Notes: generated by a model from the sequence alone, not told the origin. DNA of 64,000 nt from Bacillus sp. es.034 (GCF_002563655.1 NZ_PDIY01000001.1:1896001-1960000); one strand, 5' to 3'. Shown: positions 34,894 to 43,397, counted from the first letter of the stretch. Program-made: numbers and translations.

Positions 34894-35917
34894 AGAGTTG
34901 GAAGAACAGCTAAAGGTAACAGACGGATCAAAAGAGCAGCTTCGAAGTAAAATAATGCAGAGCACAAATGAAAAGAAGAAGATCCATTTTAAAAAATATA
35001 TCTGGATTGCGGCAGCATGTATACTCTTTCTTGTCACATCCCCGTTCTACTCAACCACGATGGCAAGTATTGTGGCGAAAGTGTTACCTATTACGATCAC
35101 TCCACAGATTTCAGACGGAGAACCCAACCCCAATTTGACTTCTGACCTTTTTAAACTAGTCGAAAAGCAAGGATACAGAGTTAGTTCAGTAGGGACAACA
35201 CCGTCTCCCTTCACAATTCAAGTGTCACTTCATTTGGGGGATTCCACATTAAAGCAAGCCAAGGAAGATCTTGAATCCAAGATCACCAATTATTTATATG
35301 AAAATGGGTATGACGATTACGAATTAAAGATTATCAAGGCTCCTGAAGTTCCCACTCGTGAGGGGAGCGATGACTTAAACAAAAAATATGATCAAGTACG
35401 AGAGATTGTGAAGGAAGTATTCGCTTCCTATGGATATGTTGAAGAAGCTGAGTATGAGTTAGCAGGTATGAAGGGGACCGGTGCTTCAGCGATTGTCACC
35501 ATCGATATGCCGGACCACATTGATGAATCAAAGGAAATCATTGCAGACATTGAAAAAGAAATAGAAAAACAGAATCTAGATGTCAAAGATGTCGAGGTGG
35601 ATACTTTCAACTTGAACCATCGTCAGCAGGATAATCGTTGGTCCATGATCTCTTCTGATATCTATGATGCCATGGCAGGGAAATCGATGTATCAATTGGC
35701 CGGACTTTCGTATCAAGTGAAGGATGGACACTCTTATGTGTGGATAAAAACAGATCTGGATAAACCACTTCCCCAGGAGCAGATTGACGAAATCAAAAAA
35801 GCAATAAAGGACTATTTGGCATTACCTGAAACGAAAGAGCAAATTCGTAATGACGAGTATACGATTGAATTTTTATTGAAGAATGGGAAGTCGTTTGTGG
35901 AGATATCGAATCAATAG
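34871..35917 (+). CDS. Putative membrane anti-sigma factor (DUF4030/DUF4179-like)
   Basis: A 348-residue single-pass membrane protein. Residues 1-40 are cytoplasmic and charged (FKELEEQLKVTDGSKEQLRS), like a sigma-binding segment; one helix follows (YIWIAAACILFLVTSPFY, about residues 43-62). The large extracytoplasmic part has repeated alpha/beta modules (LESKITNYLYENGYDDYELK; VREIVKEVFASYGYVEEAEYEL) that resemble DUF4030. It overlaps the sigma gene by 23 bases, the usual coupling for a sigma/anti-sigma pair. It should hold the sigma factor at the membrane until an envelope signal arrives. No separate protease gene is next to it. Confidence 0.75.
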   Translation: MKSTDPFKELEEQLKVTDGSKEQLRSKIMQSTNEKKKIHFKKYIWIAAACILFLVTSPFYSTTMASIVAKVLPITITPQISDGEPNPNLTSDLFKLVEKQGYRVSSVGTTPSPFTIQVSLHLGDSTLKQAKEDLESKITNYLYENGYDDYELKIIKAPEVPTREGSDDLNKKYDQVREIVKEVFASYGYVEEAEYELAGMKGTGASAIVTIDMPDHIDESKEIIADIEKEIEKQNLDVKDVEVDTFNLNHRQQDNRWSMISSDIYDAMAGKSMYQLAGLSYQVKDGHSYVWIKTDLDKPLPQEQIDEIKKAIKDYLALPETKEQIRNDEYTIEFLLKNGKSFVEISNQ

Positions 35918-36064
35918 TTTTTTCGAATAAGTTTAAGAGTTCCGTTTTCAGGTGAAGAATTGACGTGTGATGGGTATACGTTCTTTAATGATTATGATGG
36001 GAATTTTAAAAGGGTCGTACTTATCGATTGGGAGATCAGGCCAAACACCAGAGCTGATGAATAG
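35918..36064 (+). pseudogene. Coding-like remnant in frame after the anti-sigma gene
   Basis: After the TAG at 35915-35917 the same frame stays open for 48 codons and reads like protein (SGEELTCDGYTFFNDYDG, then RVVLIDWEI). There is no start codon or ribosome site. It could be the decayed end of another gene or a read-through extension. The first palindrome of repeat copy 3 begins at its stop. Confidence 0.3.
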
Positions 36065-36247
36065 ACGGAATAATTCCGCTTAATTAGTTTTTTCTATTAA
36101 AAAAGGCTGAAATAGACGGAATAATTCCGCCTATTTACTCAGAAATACAAAAATGTTCGATCTTTTCTGTACATAAGCGGAAATCCTCCGGTTATTTATC
36201 CCAAAAACAAGGTCCGAGCTGACTATAGCCGGAAAATCTCCGCTTAT
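36061..36247 (+). repeat. Four-palindrome repeat element, copy 3
   Basis: Palindromes start at 36061, 36112, 36173 and 36225, separated by 28, 38 and 29 bases. Sequence and spacing match copy 1 (24965-25151) closely, and the similarity extends into the flanks (GATCAGGC about 30 bases upstream in both). It separates the sigma/anti-sigma operon from mgtC. Confidence 0.85.
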
Positions 36248-36402
36248 TAACTCGCCAAATTTCCTACTGCTGGTTCTATATGGTGAAATATAACTGTTGG
36301 ATTTGAGGCGAGAGGGAGTTCACGAACATCCTCACCACTAAATACACCATTGCTATCAAAAAATAATTAGTGTACGATAAAAAGAAATTTTAACGAACGA
36401 AT

Positions 36403-36495
36403 TATAATGGACACCCACAAAGTGAACGGTATGATTTTTTTCATAATAGGTAGATTCGCTTTGGGAGGGGTCTCTTTTCTGGTTTAAGGAGGATG
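36403..36495 (+). promoter_or_regulatory. Promoter -10 and structured leader of mgtC copy 1
   Basis: A perfect TATAAT (36403-36408) would start RNA near 36415. The leader folds with AAAGTGAA (36419-36426) pairing to TTCGCTTT (36455-36462) and outer ACACCC with GGGGTCT. The inner block GGTATGATTTTTTTCA is identical in the leader of the second mgtC gene (54686-54790), where the stem is kept with different bases. This points to a conserved regulatory RNA, perhaps sensing an ion; no known riboswitch class was recognised. Confidence 0.5.
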
Positions 36496-36500
36496 CCAGC

Positions 36501-37016
36501 ATGACACACTACATAAATGAATTTACAGACTTCTTCTGGCAGCATGACATCTATTTCCGTATCGTTGTAAGTGCGGTGTTGGGGTTCATCATCGGGTGGG
36601 ACCGGTCATCGAAGAACAAGCCGGCCGGTTTGAAAACCTATACGTACGTTTCGGTGGCGTGTACGTTGATCACGATCGTCTCGATTGAAGGAGCCGATAT
36701 GCTCAGTGAACCGGATAGCGGGAAGATGATGGATCCCCTCCGTCTCGCTGCCCAGATCGTATCGGGGCTCGGGTTCTTGGGTGCAGGGGTGATCCTGAAA
36801 GATGGACTGCGGGTGAAAGGACTCACGTCGGCTGCGATGATTTTTTATGTCGGGGGCATCGGAATCGGCATCGGAGCAGGGTTTTATTCGATTGTCATCT
36901 TCGCCACACTTGTCACCTTCATCATGACGAGGATTGGTAACTTCTTTGAAGAACGGGAGATCAAGGCGATGAGTCTGCCGAAGCTCAGGAAGAAAAGTGA
37001 GGAGAAAGAGGACTAA
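36501..37016 (+). CDS. MgtC/SapB-family membrane protein, copy 1
   Basis: A 171-residue protein with four to five helices. The MgtC/SapB signature is clear: GFIIGWDRSSKNKPAGLKTY, where the Arg and Lys follow helix 1, then QIVSGLGFLGAGVILKDG and VKGLTSAAMIF. MgtC proteins affect magnesium homeostasis and membrane potential; short members like this lack the C-terminal ACT-like domain. A paralogue at 54791-55333 is nearly identical through the membrane region and differs only at the ends. AAGGAGG precedes ATG 36501. The shared leader suggests common regulation. Confidence 0.9.
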   Translation: MTHYINEFTDFFWQHDIYFRIVVSAVLGFIIGWDRSSKNKPAGLKTYTYVSVACTLITIVSIEGADMLSEPDSGKMMDPLRLAAQIVSGLGFLGAGVILKDGLRVKGLTSAAMIFYVGGIGIGIGAGFYSIVIFATLVTFIMTRIGNFFEEREIKAMSLPKLRKKSEEKED

Positions 37017-37021
37017 ATGCA

Positions 37022-37055
37022 GGGTGGGAATTGATCATCAGTTCCCGCTTTTTAT
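37022..37055 (+). terminator. Terminator after mgtC copy 1
   Basis: GGGAA-TTGAT pairs with ATCAG-TTCCC, followed by GCTTTTT. Confidence 0.7.
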
Positions 37056-37267
37056 TTTGTAAAAGATAGGTAAATAACAAGAATTTCATTGCCAACTTTT
37101 AGTTAATGTTGTATTATTGTGAATAATCAGACATATATATTAGACAGGTTATAGTCTAAGGGTAGAGATGCGGAGAATCCCTGTGACCAATAAAATGCAT
37201 GCCACATTTTTGTGCTGCAGTTTATTGTTCATGGGTTTTTTTATGAAAAAAAAGGGGAGGAAATGAC

Positions 37268-38542
37268 ATGAAGATCAGACTTTTATCATTCGTTTTAGTG
37301 TTGATGGTTGTGTTTGCCGGATGCAGCAGCAGTGATACCGCTGGAGGCGAAACGACTGAAATTGATTTCTGGTTCCCGGTAGCGGTTGGCGGGGATGTAG
37401 CGAAGATTGTGGATGGGTTTGTGGCGGATTTCGAGAAAGAGAATCCCGATATCAAGGTGAATGCGAAATACGGAGGCAGTTACGCTGAAACGATGACACA
37501 GGTGATGGCATCGGCCCAGGCAGGAAATTCACCTGAGCTTGCCGTATTATTCTCCATCGACCTTTTTACGTTGCTTGAGAATGACCTGATTGAGGAATTG
37601 ACGCCGATGTTCGATGAAAAGTATTTAGATGATTTCTATGATGGATTCATGGCGAACTCTTCCATCGGTGATAAAGTGTACAGCTTGCCGTTTCAGCGCA
37701 GTACGATCGTTCTTTACTACAACAAGGACGCATTCAAAGAAGCCGGACTTGATCCGGAAGCTCCACCTGAAAACTGGGATCAGCTCGTGGAATACGGGAA
37801 GAAGCTGACGAAGAATGGCGGAAAGGACCAGTGGGGTCTTGAGATTCCGAGTACCGGCTATCAGTACTGGATGTTCCAGGCGCTGGCTCTTCAAACAGAG
37901 AAAAATATCATGTCCCAGGATGGTAAAGAAGTGTATTTCAATGCTCCATATGCAAAAGAAGCAATGGACTTCTGGTTATCCCTTGGGAAAGAACATAAAA
38001 TCATGCCGGAGGGTGTCATTGAATGGGCGACGGTTCCTTCTGACTTCCTGAGTGGAAAAACGGCGATGATGTACCATACGACGGGGAACCTGACGAATGT
38101 GAAGAACAATGCGGACTTTGATTTCGGTGTGTCATTCCTGCCGGCGAACGAGCAATACGGTTCCCCTACAGGAGGCGGGAATATCTACTTGTTCAAAGAC
38201 CTGCCAAAAGCAAACAAAGAAGCGGCCGTCAAGTTCATGAAGTTCCTGACTGAACCTGAGCGTGTAGCACAGTGGTCCATCGATACAGGTTATGTCGCCA
38301 CCACCGAATCGGCTTATGAGACAGACGTGTTGAAGAAGTATGTAGAGGAGTTCCCTCCTGCACTGGTTGCCCGTGAGCAGCTTGAATATGCAGAAAGTGA
38401 ACTGGCAACCTATCAAAATGGTGAAGTGCAGAAAATCTTTAATGATCACATTCAATCGATCTTAACGGGTCAAAGCCCTGTTGATGAAGGGCTGGACAAC
38501 GCACAGAAGAAAGCAGAAGAAGTGTTGGAGCCATTTCAGTAA
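37268..38542 (+). CDS. Extracellular solute-binding lipoprotein (UgpB-like)
   Basis: A 424-residue family 1 solute-binding protein. The lipobox is VFAGC with the lipidated Cys at residue 19. The mature part opens TEIDFWFPVAVGGDVAKIV and contains YGGSYAETMTQVMAS and SLPFQRSTIVLYYN, patterns shared with UgpB-type glycerol-3-phosphate/glycerophosphodiester binders. GGGGAGG precedes ATG. It feeds the two permeases encoded downstream. An imperfect hairpin after this gene probably makes its mRNA more abundant than that of the permeases. About 230 bp upstream hold no gene; no PhoP box was evident. Confidence 0.88.
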   Translation: MKIRLLSFVLVLMVVFAGCSSSDTAGGETTEIDFWFPVAVGGDVAKIVDGFVADFEKENPDIKVNAKYGGSYAETMTQVMASAQAGNSPELAVLFSIDLFTLLENDLIEELTPMFDEKYLDDFYDGFMANSSIGDKVYSLPFQRSTIVLYYNKDAFKEAGLDPEAPPENWDQLVEYGKKLTKNGGKDQWGLEIPSTGYQYWMFQALALQTEKNIMSQDGKEVYFNAPYAKEAMDFWLSLGKEHKIMPEGVIEWATVPSDFLSGKTAMMYHTTGNLTNVKNNADFDFGVSFLPANEQYGSPTGGGNIYLFKDLPKANKEAAVKFMKFLTEPERVAQWSIDTGYVATTESAYETDVLKKYVEEFPPALVAREQLEYAESELATYQNGEVQKIFNDHIQSILTGQSPVDEGLDNAQKKAEEVLEPFQ

Positions 38543-38571
38543 AGGTCATCAGGTGAAGTATTGAATGAAGT

Positions 38572-38610
38572 GGAGCTCAAGTGACAGTGTGCTGACCTTG
38601 GGCTCCTTTC
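38572..38610 (+). terminator. Intercistronic hairpin (attenuating terminator)
   Basis: GGAGCTCAAG pairs with CTTGGGCTCC (one G-T wobble) between the binding-protein and permease genes, followed by TTTC. It likely reduces read-through and stabilises the upstream mRNA, giving excess binding protein over membrane subunits. Confidence 0.6.
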
Positions 38611-38632
38611 ACAAGAAAGGTGGGACTGATCG

Positions 38633-39523
38633 ATGTCAACGAAGCATAGAAAATTCAGTTCCCGGGCAAGGAATAATCTGTTCGCCTACGGGTTGCTGTT
38701 ACCTTCTTTCATCTTTTTAACATTGTTTACGTTTTATCCGACGCTCAAGTCGATTCAGTTAAGCTTCTACAGCGGTCCGATGACGAGGCTCCAATTTTCT
38801 GGAGTGGAGCAGTATAAGGAAGTCTTCGGAGATGAAATATTCAGGAAGGTTATCCTGAACAACATCCTCTTCATGATCGGCACTGTGCCCACGAGTTTGT
38901 TCCTGGCGATGTATCTTGCCATCTGGCTGAATAAGAAAATGGCCGGAAGCGCTTTGCTCCGTACCTCCTTTTTCTATCCAACGATTGTTCCGCTCATTGC
39001 GGTAGCGAATATTTGGCTTTTCATCTACACGCCACAGTATGGATTGCTCGATAACTTTCTCCATACGTTCGGCCGTGGGGATACGAGCTGGTTGGGGGAT
39101 CCGGGTACTGTCATGATTGCGATGATTGTTATGATCATCTGGAAAGACGCGGGTTTCTTTATGATCTTTTACCTGGCTGGTTTGCAAAATTTACCGCAGG
39201 ACGTGTATGAAGCGGCAGAGATGGAAGGGGCGAAACCGTTCCAGATGTTCCGGCACATCACGTTCCCGCTGCTGATGCCGACGACGCTATTCGTCATGAT
39301 CGTGGCGATTACGAATTCATTCAAAAACGTCGACCACCTGTACATAATGACCAAAGGTGGACCGGATAATGCCAGTAACCTATTACTCTACCATATTTAC
39401 GAAGCGGCATTTACGAACTGGGATCTTGGCAAAGCCGCGGTGCTGACCGTGATCCTGATTGTCATCATGCTCGGTATCACCGCCTTCAACTATCTATACC
39501 TTGATCGGAAAATCCATTATTAG
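38633..39523 (+). CDS. Sugar/glycerophosphate ABC permease, UgpA-like
   Basis: A 296-residue permease with six helices. The cytoplasmic EAA loop is YEAAEMEGAKPFQMFRHITFP, the contact for the ATPase. Together with the next gene it makes the channel for the UgpB-like lipoprotein. AAAGGTGGG precedes ATG. No ATP-binding subunit is encoded nearby, so the importer probably borrows a multitask ATPase such as MsmX, as is common in Bacillus. Confidence 0.92.
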   Translation: MSTKHRKFSSRARNNLFAYGLLLPSFIFLTLFTFYPTLKSIQLSFYSGPMTRLQFSGVEQYKEVFGDEIFRKVILNNILFMIGTVPTSLFLAMYLAIWLNKKMAGSALLRTSFFYPTIVPLIAVANIWLFIYTPQYGLLDNFLHTFGRGDTSWLGDPGTVMIAMIVMIIWKDAGFFMIFYLAGLQNLPQDVYEAAEMEGAKPFQMFRHITFPLLMPTTLFVMIVAITNSFKNVDHLYIMTKGGPDNASNLLLYHIYEAAFTNWDLGKAAVLTVILIVIMLGITAFNYLYLDRKIHY

Positions 39524-39537
39524 GAGGGGAAGCAACG

Positions 39538-40347
39538 ATGAAAAAATTGAACTATGGCATCATTATTGTTCTAGGGATTCTTTCATTCATCCCCCTGCTT
39601 TGGGTGATCATCACTTCTTTCTCTCCGGGGAATCAAGTGATTAATGGAGGCTTTCCGTTCTGGGTCTCGAAGCCAACGTTTGAAAACTACATCCAGGCAT
39701 GGGAGACGGCACCATTTCTGCAATACTATTTCAATACGTTCGTGATCGTGTTTGGCGTGTTGATCGTCCAGATCGTCACGGTTACCCTTGCAGCCTATGC
39801 GTTTGCCCGGGTGAACTTCACCGGGAAGAATGTCTTGTTCATCCTGTTCCTGCTGCAGCTGATGATTCAGCCTGAAATCCTGCTGTTCCCAAACTATCAG
39901 GTCATCAGCCAGCTCGGACTCGTCAATACCAAGCTTGCCGTCATGATGCCGTATTGGGCGTCGGCGTTCGGGGTCTTCCTGATGCGCCAGACATTCAAGC
40001 AGGTTCCATTTGATCTTGATGAAGCGGCAAGAATGGACGGATGTAAATGGTATCAAACCCTGTGGCATGTCTATATCCCATCGGCGAAACCGACCTATAT
40101 AGCCTTTGCCCTGGTCTCGGTGAGTCACCATTGGAGCAACTTCATGTGGCCGTTGATCATTACGGATTCCGTGGAGTCCCGCCCATTGACCGTCGGACTT
40201 GCGTTATTTGCACAATCCTATGAAACAGGGGCACAGTGGGGGATGGTTGCTGCAGGGACGGTCATGGTCATCATGCCTTTGGTGATTGCCTTTTTCCTTT
40301 TTCAAAAACAATTTGTATCAAGCTTTATGCACTCAGGAATTAAATAG
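39538..40347 (+). CDS. Sugar/glycerophosphate ABC permease, UgpE-like
   Basis: A 269-residue permease with six helices. The EAA motif is DEAARMDGCKWYQTLWHVYIP. It starts 14 bases after its partner gene with AGGAGGGG before ATG. The end LFQKQFVSSFMHSGIK is typical of UgpE/MalG-type subunits. It forms the heterodimeric channel with the 38633 permease; the importer serves a phosphorylated or sugar-like compound by family resemblance, without proof of the substrate. Confidence 0.92.
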   Translation: MKKLNYGIIIVLGILSFIPLLWVIITSFSPGNQVINGGFPFWVSKPTFENYIQAWETAPFLQYYFNTFVIVFGVLIVQIVTVTLAAYAFARVNFTGKNVLFILFLLQLMIQPEILLFPNYQVISQLGLVNTKLAVMMPYWASAFGVFLMRQTFKQVPFDLDEAARMDGCKWYQTLWHVYIPSAKPTYIAFALVSVSHHWSNFMWPLIITDSVESRPLTVGLALFAQSYETGAQWGMVAAGTVMVIMPLVIAFFLFQKQFVSSFMHSGIK

Positions 40348-40358
40348 GAGGGAATCTG

Positions 40359-41099
40359 ATGGACATTCATTTTTTAGGAACGGGGAGTGCGTATCCCGGT
40401 TCGGAACGCGACAATACCTCCATCTGCTTCTCGAATGATGAGTATCATGTGTTGGTCGATGTCAGCGGAAATCCTTGCAGGAAATTGAAGCAGTTGCAGG
40501 TGGATTTGAGGGAACTTGATGCGGTCGTGTTCACCCATTTTCATATTGATCACATTTACGGCTTGCCATCCTTGCTATGGGGGATGTGGCTTGAGGACAG
40601 GAGGAAGCCTTTAAGGATTCTGTGTGACGAGCGGAATGAAAGGAAGCTTCAGGAATGGCTCGATACGATGGAAGCCGATCAATGGCCTATTGCCTTTGCG
40701 ATTGAGGTCGAGACATTTGATGGCGACCGGGAAACGGGGCTTCTGTCTGGAGGGGGAATGACATTTTCCTGCTTTAAGGCCTTACATTCTGTTCCCACAG
40801 TCGGGCTTGAAGTACGATGTGCCGGCCAGGTACTCGTATATTCGAGCGATTCGGAAATCAACGCACGGATTGGTGAGTATGACCATATAGATGTGTTAAT
40901 CCATGAAGCGACGTCTGCGAGGAAAGTGGCAGGGAACCACAGCAGTCTTGGTGAAATTGTCGAAAAGTATGACTTGGACAGAATCGGCAAAATCGTTCTT
41001 GTCCACTTATCCGAAGGGGAACCGTATGAAGATGAGGTGGAGAAGCTCGGGACATCAAAGGTCATCATAGGCGAAGACTTGATGACACAGCATATGTAA
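40359..41099 (+). CDS. MBL-fold metallohydrolase (phosphodiesterase-like)
   Basis: A 246-residue metallo-beta-lactamase fold enzyme. It opens MDIHFLGTGSAYPGSERDN, has the metal motif THFHIDHIYG, and SSDSE and NHSSLGE in the positions of later ligands. This is the RNase Z/PhnP-like phosphodiesterase branch. It is the last gene of the Ugp-like importer operon (11 bp from the permease), so it plausibly hydrolyses the imported phosphodiester inside the cell. GGAGGG precedes ATG. Confidence 0.85.
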   Translation: MDIHFLGTGSAYPGSERDNTSICFSNDEYHVLVDVSGNPCRKLKQLQVDLRELDAVVFTHFHIDHIYGLPSLLWGMWLEDRRKPLRILCDERNERKLQEWLDTMEADQWPIAFAIEVETFDGDRETGLLSGGGMTFSCFKALHSVPTVGLEVRCAGQVLVYSSDSEINARIGEYDHIDVLIHEATSARKVAGNHSSLGEIVEKYDLDRIGKIVLVHLSEGEPYEDEVEKLGTSKVIIGEDLMTQHM

Positions 41100-41128
41100 A
41101 TGAATAGGTACAAGGATAAAGATGAGGA

Positions 41129-41196
41129 GATTCCTTGAGTATGACGAAAATCCAATTATTCAATTGGAGAAATCGTCATGCTCAAGGAATTTTTTA
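41129..41196 (+). terminator. Long terminator after the importer operon
   Basis: ATTCCTTGAG pairs with CTCAAGGAAT, with inner pairs ATGACGA/TCGTCAT and TCCAATT/AATTGGA, then a T-run. The extended nested stem is longer than a typical terminator. Confidence 0.8.
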
Positions 41197-41231
41197 TTGA
41201 AATAAGACAGATTAACTTGAATTTGAGAATT

Positions 41232-41350
41232 GGCCAGCTCCAGCGCCTAGCCCCTCGAGACATTTCGGTCCGACGAATGAAGTCAAAGAACGACTTCACC
41301 CGTCGGCCCTCCAATGCTTGTCAGGGCTGAACAAGGCGCTTGCGCTTTTC
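41232..41350. repeat. Dispersed Bacillaceae intergenic repeat (CCAGCTCCAGCGCC type)
   Basis: The block opens CCAGCTCCAGCGCCTAG and ends AAGGCGCTTGCGCTTTTC; the two ends pair (CAGCGCC with GGCGCTTG). An inner hairpin has GGTCCGACG with CGTCGGCC and TGAAGTC with GACTTCA. I recognise this sequence as one that recurs between genes in many Bacillus genomes; its function is unknown. It sits between the importer operon and the HAD gene, and its end may act as the promoter-proximal region of that gene. Confidence 0.65.
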
Positions 41351-41370
41351 TAATGATGGAGGGGATACAG

Positions 41371-42156
41371 ATGAAGAATCTAAAGGGGTATATTTTTGAC
41401 TTGGATGGGACCGTGTATCTCGGTAAGCAATTGATAGAGGGGGCAGACACCACCATCAATGCACTTCTCAAAGAAGGAAAAAAAGTGCTGTTTTTGACCA
41501 ATAAGACCATTGAATCACGTCAGCGCTATGTGGAGAAGTTGAACGGATTTAATATTCAGGCAGGTCTTGAAAATATATTGAATCCCACGGTTACGCTGAT
41601 TGACTATTTAAAGGAACATCATCCCCTAGCGACATTGTATGTGATCGGGGAGCAGCCCATCAAGGATGAGCTGACACTTGCGGGATTCAGGGAAGGGATG
41701 ACGCCTTCCGAGGTGGATATCGTCGTGCTTTCTTGGGACCGGGATTTTCATTATGACCATTTGAATTTTGCCTACCAGTCGATCAAGCTCGGCGCGAAGA
41801 TGATTGCGACCAATCCCGACAGAACCTGTCCAGTAGAGATGGGTGATGTACCGGACTGTGCAGGGATGATCGGGGCGGTGGAAGCCGTTGTCGGGAGAAA
41901 GATTGATGTACAGATTGGAAAGCCATCCATCCTGACCACTAAAGCAGCACTGAAATTATTACAATTGAAGCCGGAAGAATGCGTCATGATCGGTGATCGT
42001 TTGGAGACCGATATCCGGATGGGCATCGAAGCCGGGATGAGAACGGCCCTTGTGCTGAGCGGGATCACCACGGTGGAGGATTTGAGGGGGACGGTTTGGA
42101 CGCCGGATTATGTGTTGGAGTCGGTTAAGGGATTGTTGTCGGAGAAAGAGTTATAA
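41371..42156 (+). CDS. HAD-IIA sugar-phosphatase-like hydrolase (NagD type)
   Basis: A 261-residue phosphatase of HAD subfamily IIA. Motif I is FDLDGTVYLG (nucleophile Asp near residue 10), motif II is FLTNKT, the C2 cap spans the middle, motif III is the Lys in QIGKPS, and motif IV is MIGDRLETDI. These are the features of NagD/AraL-type phosphatases acting on small sugar phosphates. ATG 41371 follows GGAGGGG; a GTG- or ATG-led frame from 41314 lies inside the dispersed repeat and is not used. Confidence 0.9.
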   Translation: MKNLKGYIFDLDGTVYLGKQLIEGADTTINALLKEGKKVLFLTNKTIESRQRYVEKLNGFNIQAGLENILNPTVTLIDYLKEHHPLATLYVIGEQPIKDELTLAGFREGMTPSEVDIVVLSWDRDFHYDHLNFAYQSIKLGAKMIATNPDRTCPVEMGDVPDCAGMIGAVEAVVGRKIDVQIGKPSILTTKAALKLLQLKPEECVMIGDRLETDIRMGIEAGMRTALVLSGITTVEDLRGTVWTPDYVLESVKGLLSEKEL

Positions 42157-42163
42157 GTAGCAA

Positions 42164-42217
42164 AGCGGGGACGGTTTTTACTCTACTTTTGGGGACATGG
42201 TAGAGGCGAAATCGTCC
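42164..42217. repeat. REP-like structured repeat, copy A
   Basis: AGCGGGGACGGTTTTTACT and following bases fold into a nested hairpin (GGACG/CGTCC outside, CTCTAC/GTAGAG inside). A related sequence begins at 56678. It lies between convergent genes. Confidence 0.45.
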
Positions 42218-42249
42218 ATGATTTGTCTAAAAGATCAGATGTTCCACAA

Positions 42250-42945
42250 TTAATTTTCATTTAATTCACGGATTAATTCTTTATCTTCCTCTCCGATCTG
42301 ATTCATTTTTGATGTATTCTTTTCCAGTGTTTTGACTGAAATAGGTTTCTTGCCATCTAATGTAATTTCATATTGCCCATTCAAATCAGTGTATATCACT
42401 TGAAGAGAGGTAATATTGTAATTTTCACCGAGCCTGTCGATTACTTCATTTGTCAGTATGGCAGGCATTTTAGAACTGTCTTCGGAAGAAATCGTCTCGC
42501 GATTGATAATCCTTAATAGGTAAATTTTTTGATACAAGGACATATTCTTGGAATATTCACCATTAGCTAAAACCGAGCTAAACAAGAATGCAGTGGGCAG
42601 CTCAATATTTTCTGAATAAGAATTTTTCAACTTATTATAATCCCCTTGAAATGTATCATTGATCTCAGTTCCTAGTTTCTCATCGGTAATTAGATTATTC
42701 GAAAGGTCATAGGAAAATTGGTTTCCTAATTGAGGTAGATGTACTTCATAAGATGAATTTTTTAAGTTGAATTGAGGTTTGGGGACACTTTCATTAAAGC
42801 CATATACTTGCTTCACGTAATCAGTGATTTTCGCTTTTGCTATATAACTACCGAAAGGAATACCATTAAAAAAAGAGTAGATCGATATTAGAAGAAAAGT
42901 AAAAATAAGTACTAATGTAATGTTGAAAATCCGTTTTTTATTCAT
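42250..42945 (-). CDS. Hypothetical membrane-anchored protein (possibly YfjL-like)
   Basis: A 231-residue protein with one N-terminal helix (IFNITLVLIFTFLLISIYSFF) and a large outer domain beginning YIAKAKITDYVKQVYG. The rest alternates short strands and charged helices with no catalytic motif. The N-terminal pattern recalls the YfjL-like family of Bacillus, but this is a weak recollection. GGGGTGAC precedes ATG 42945; the longer frame from 43005 lacks a site. Base composition is AT-richer than the neighbours. It may be in an operon with the small membrane protein upstream. Confidence 0.7.
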   Translation of the reverse strand: MNKKRIFNITLVLIFTFLLISIYSFFNGIPFGSYIAKAKITDYVKQVYGFNESVPKPQFNLKNSSYEVHLPQLGNQFSYDLSNNLITDEKLGTEINDTFQGDYNKLKNSYSENIELPTAFLFSSVLANGEYSKNMSLYQKIYLLRIINRETISSEDSSKMPAILTNEVIDRLGENYNITSLQVIYTDLNGQYEITLDGKKPISVKTLEKNTSKMNQIGEEDKELIRELNEN

Positions 42946-43017
42946 GTAAGTCACCCCATACGATAATAGCGTGTGTATCACAATACCAACCATAGAATGC
43001 AACAAGTCCTGTTTTTC

Positions 43018-43293
43018 TTACACTGTACTATCTTTATGAAAAGGGATATACAGAAGGACACCAACAAACACCAACATAATCATGGCAAGTGATAACCCTA
43101 TAACAGCCAATGATTTCTTCTCATTCTTTTTCTTTAAAGCTAAAACACTGAATAGCAGCGTTAATGAGATACCTGTGTACTGTAAACCCATAAAATATTT
43201 CGGGAAGATTTTCGTTAATAAAGGGTGAAAAATTAACAAAGTTCCCAATCCGATAGATGCATAGCTTAACCAAGAATACCTTTTGCCTGACAT
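43018..43293 (-). CDS. Small membrane protein, 91 aa
   Basis: Three hydrophobic helices are visible (ASIGLGTLLIFHPLL, YFMGLQYTGISLTLLFSVLAL, LAVIGLSLAMIMLVFVGVLLYI) in a 91-residue protein. GGGAGGAG lies before ATG 43293; the longer frame to 43404 has no ribosome site. The family is not recognised. The gene lies 72 bp ahead of the 42945 gene on the same strand. Confidence 0.65.
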   Translation of the reverse strand: MSGKRYSWLSYASIGLGTLLIFHPLLTKIFPKYFMGLQYTGISLTLLFSVLALKKKNEKKSLAVIGLSLAMIMLVFVGVLLYIPFHKDSTV

Positions 43294-43397
43294 GATACTC
43301 CTCCCTGTTTTTGTGATTGTAAAAATATGTATAGTGTAATTATACACTTTATGGAAACTTTTACAACTAAATTTAGTGAAAAAAATACCGAATCTAC

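Noticed and set aside
39583..40131. 182-residue minus-strand frame within the UgpE-like gene
   Set aside because: A shadow of the permease gene, with no start signal and a low-complexity, charge-biased product.
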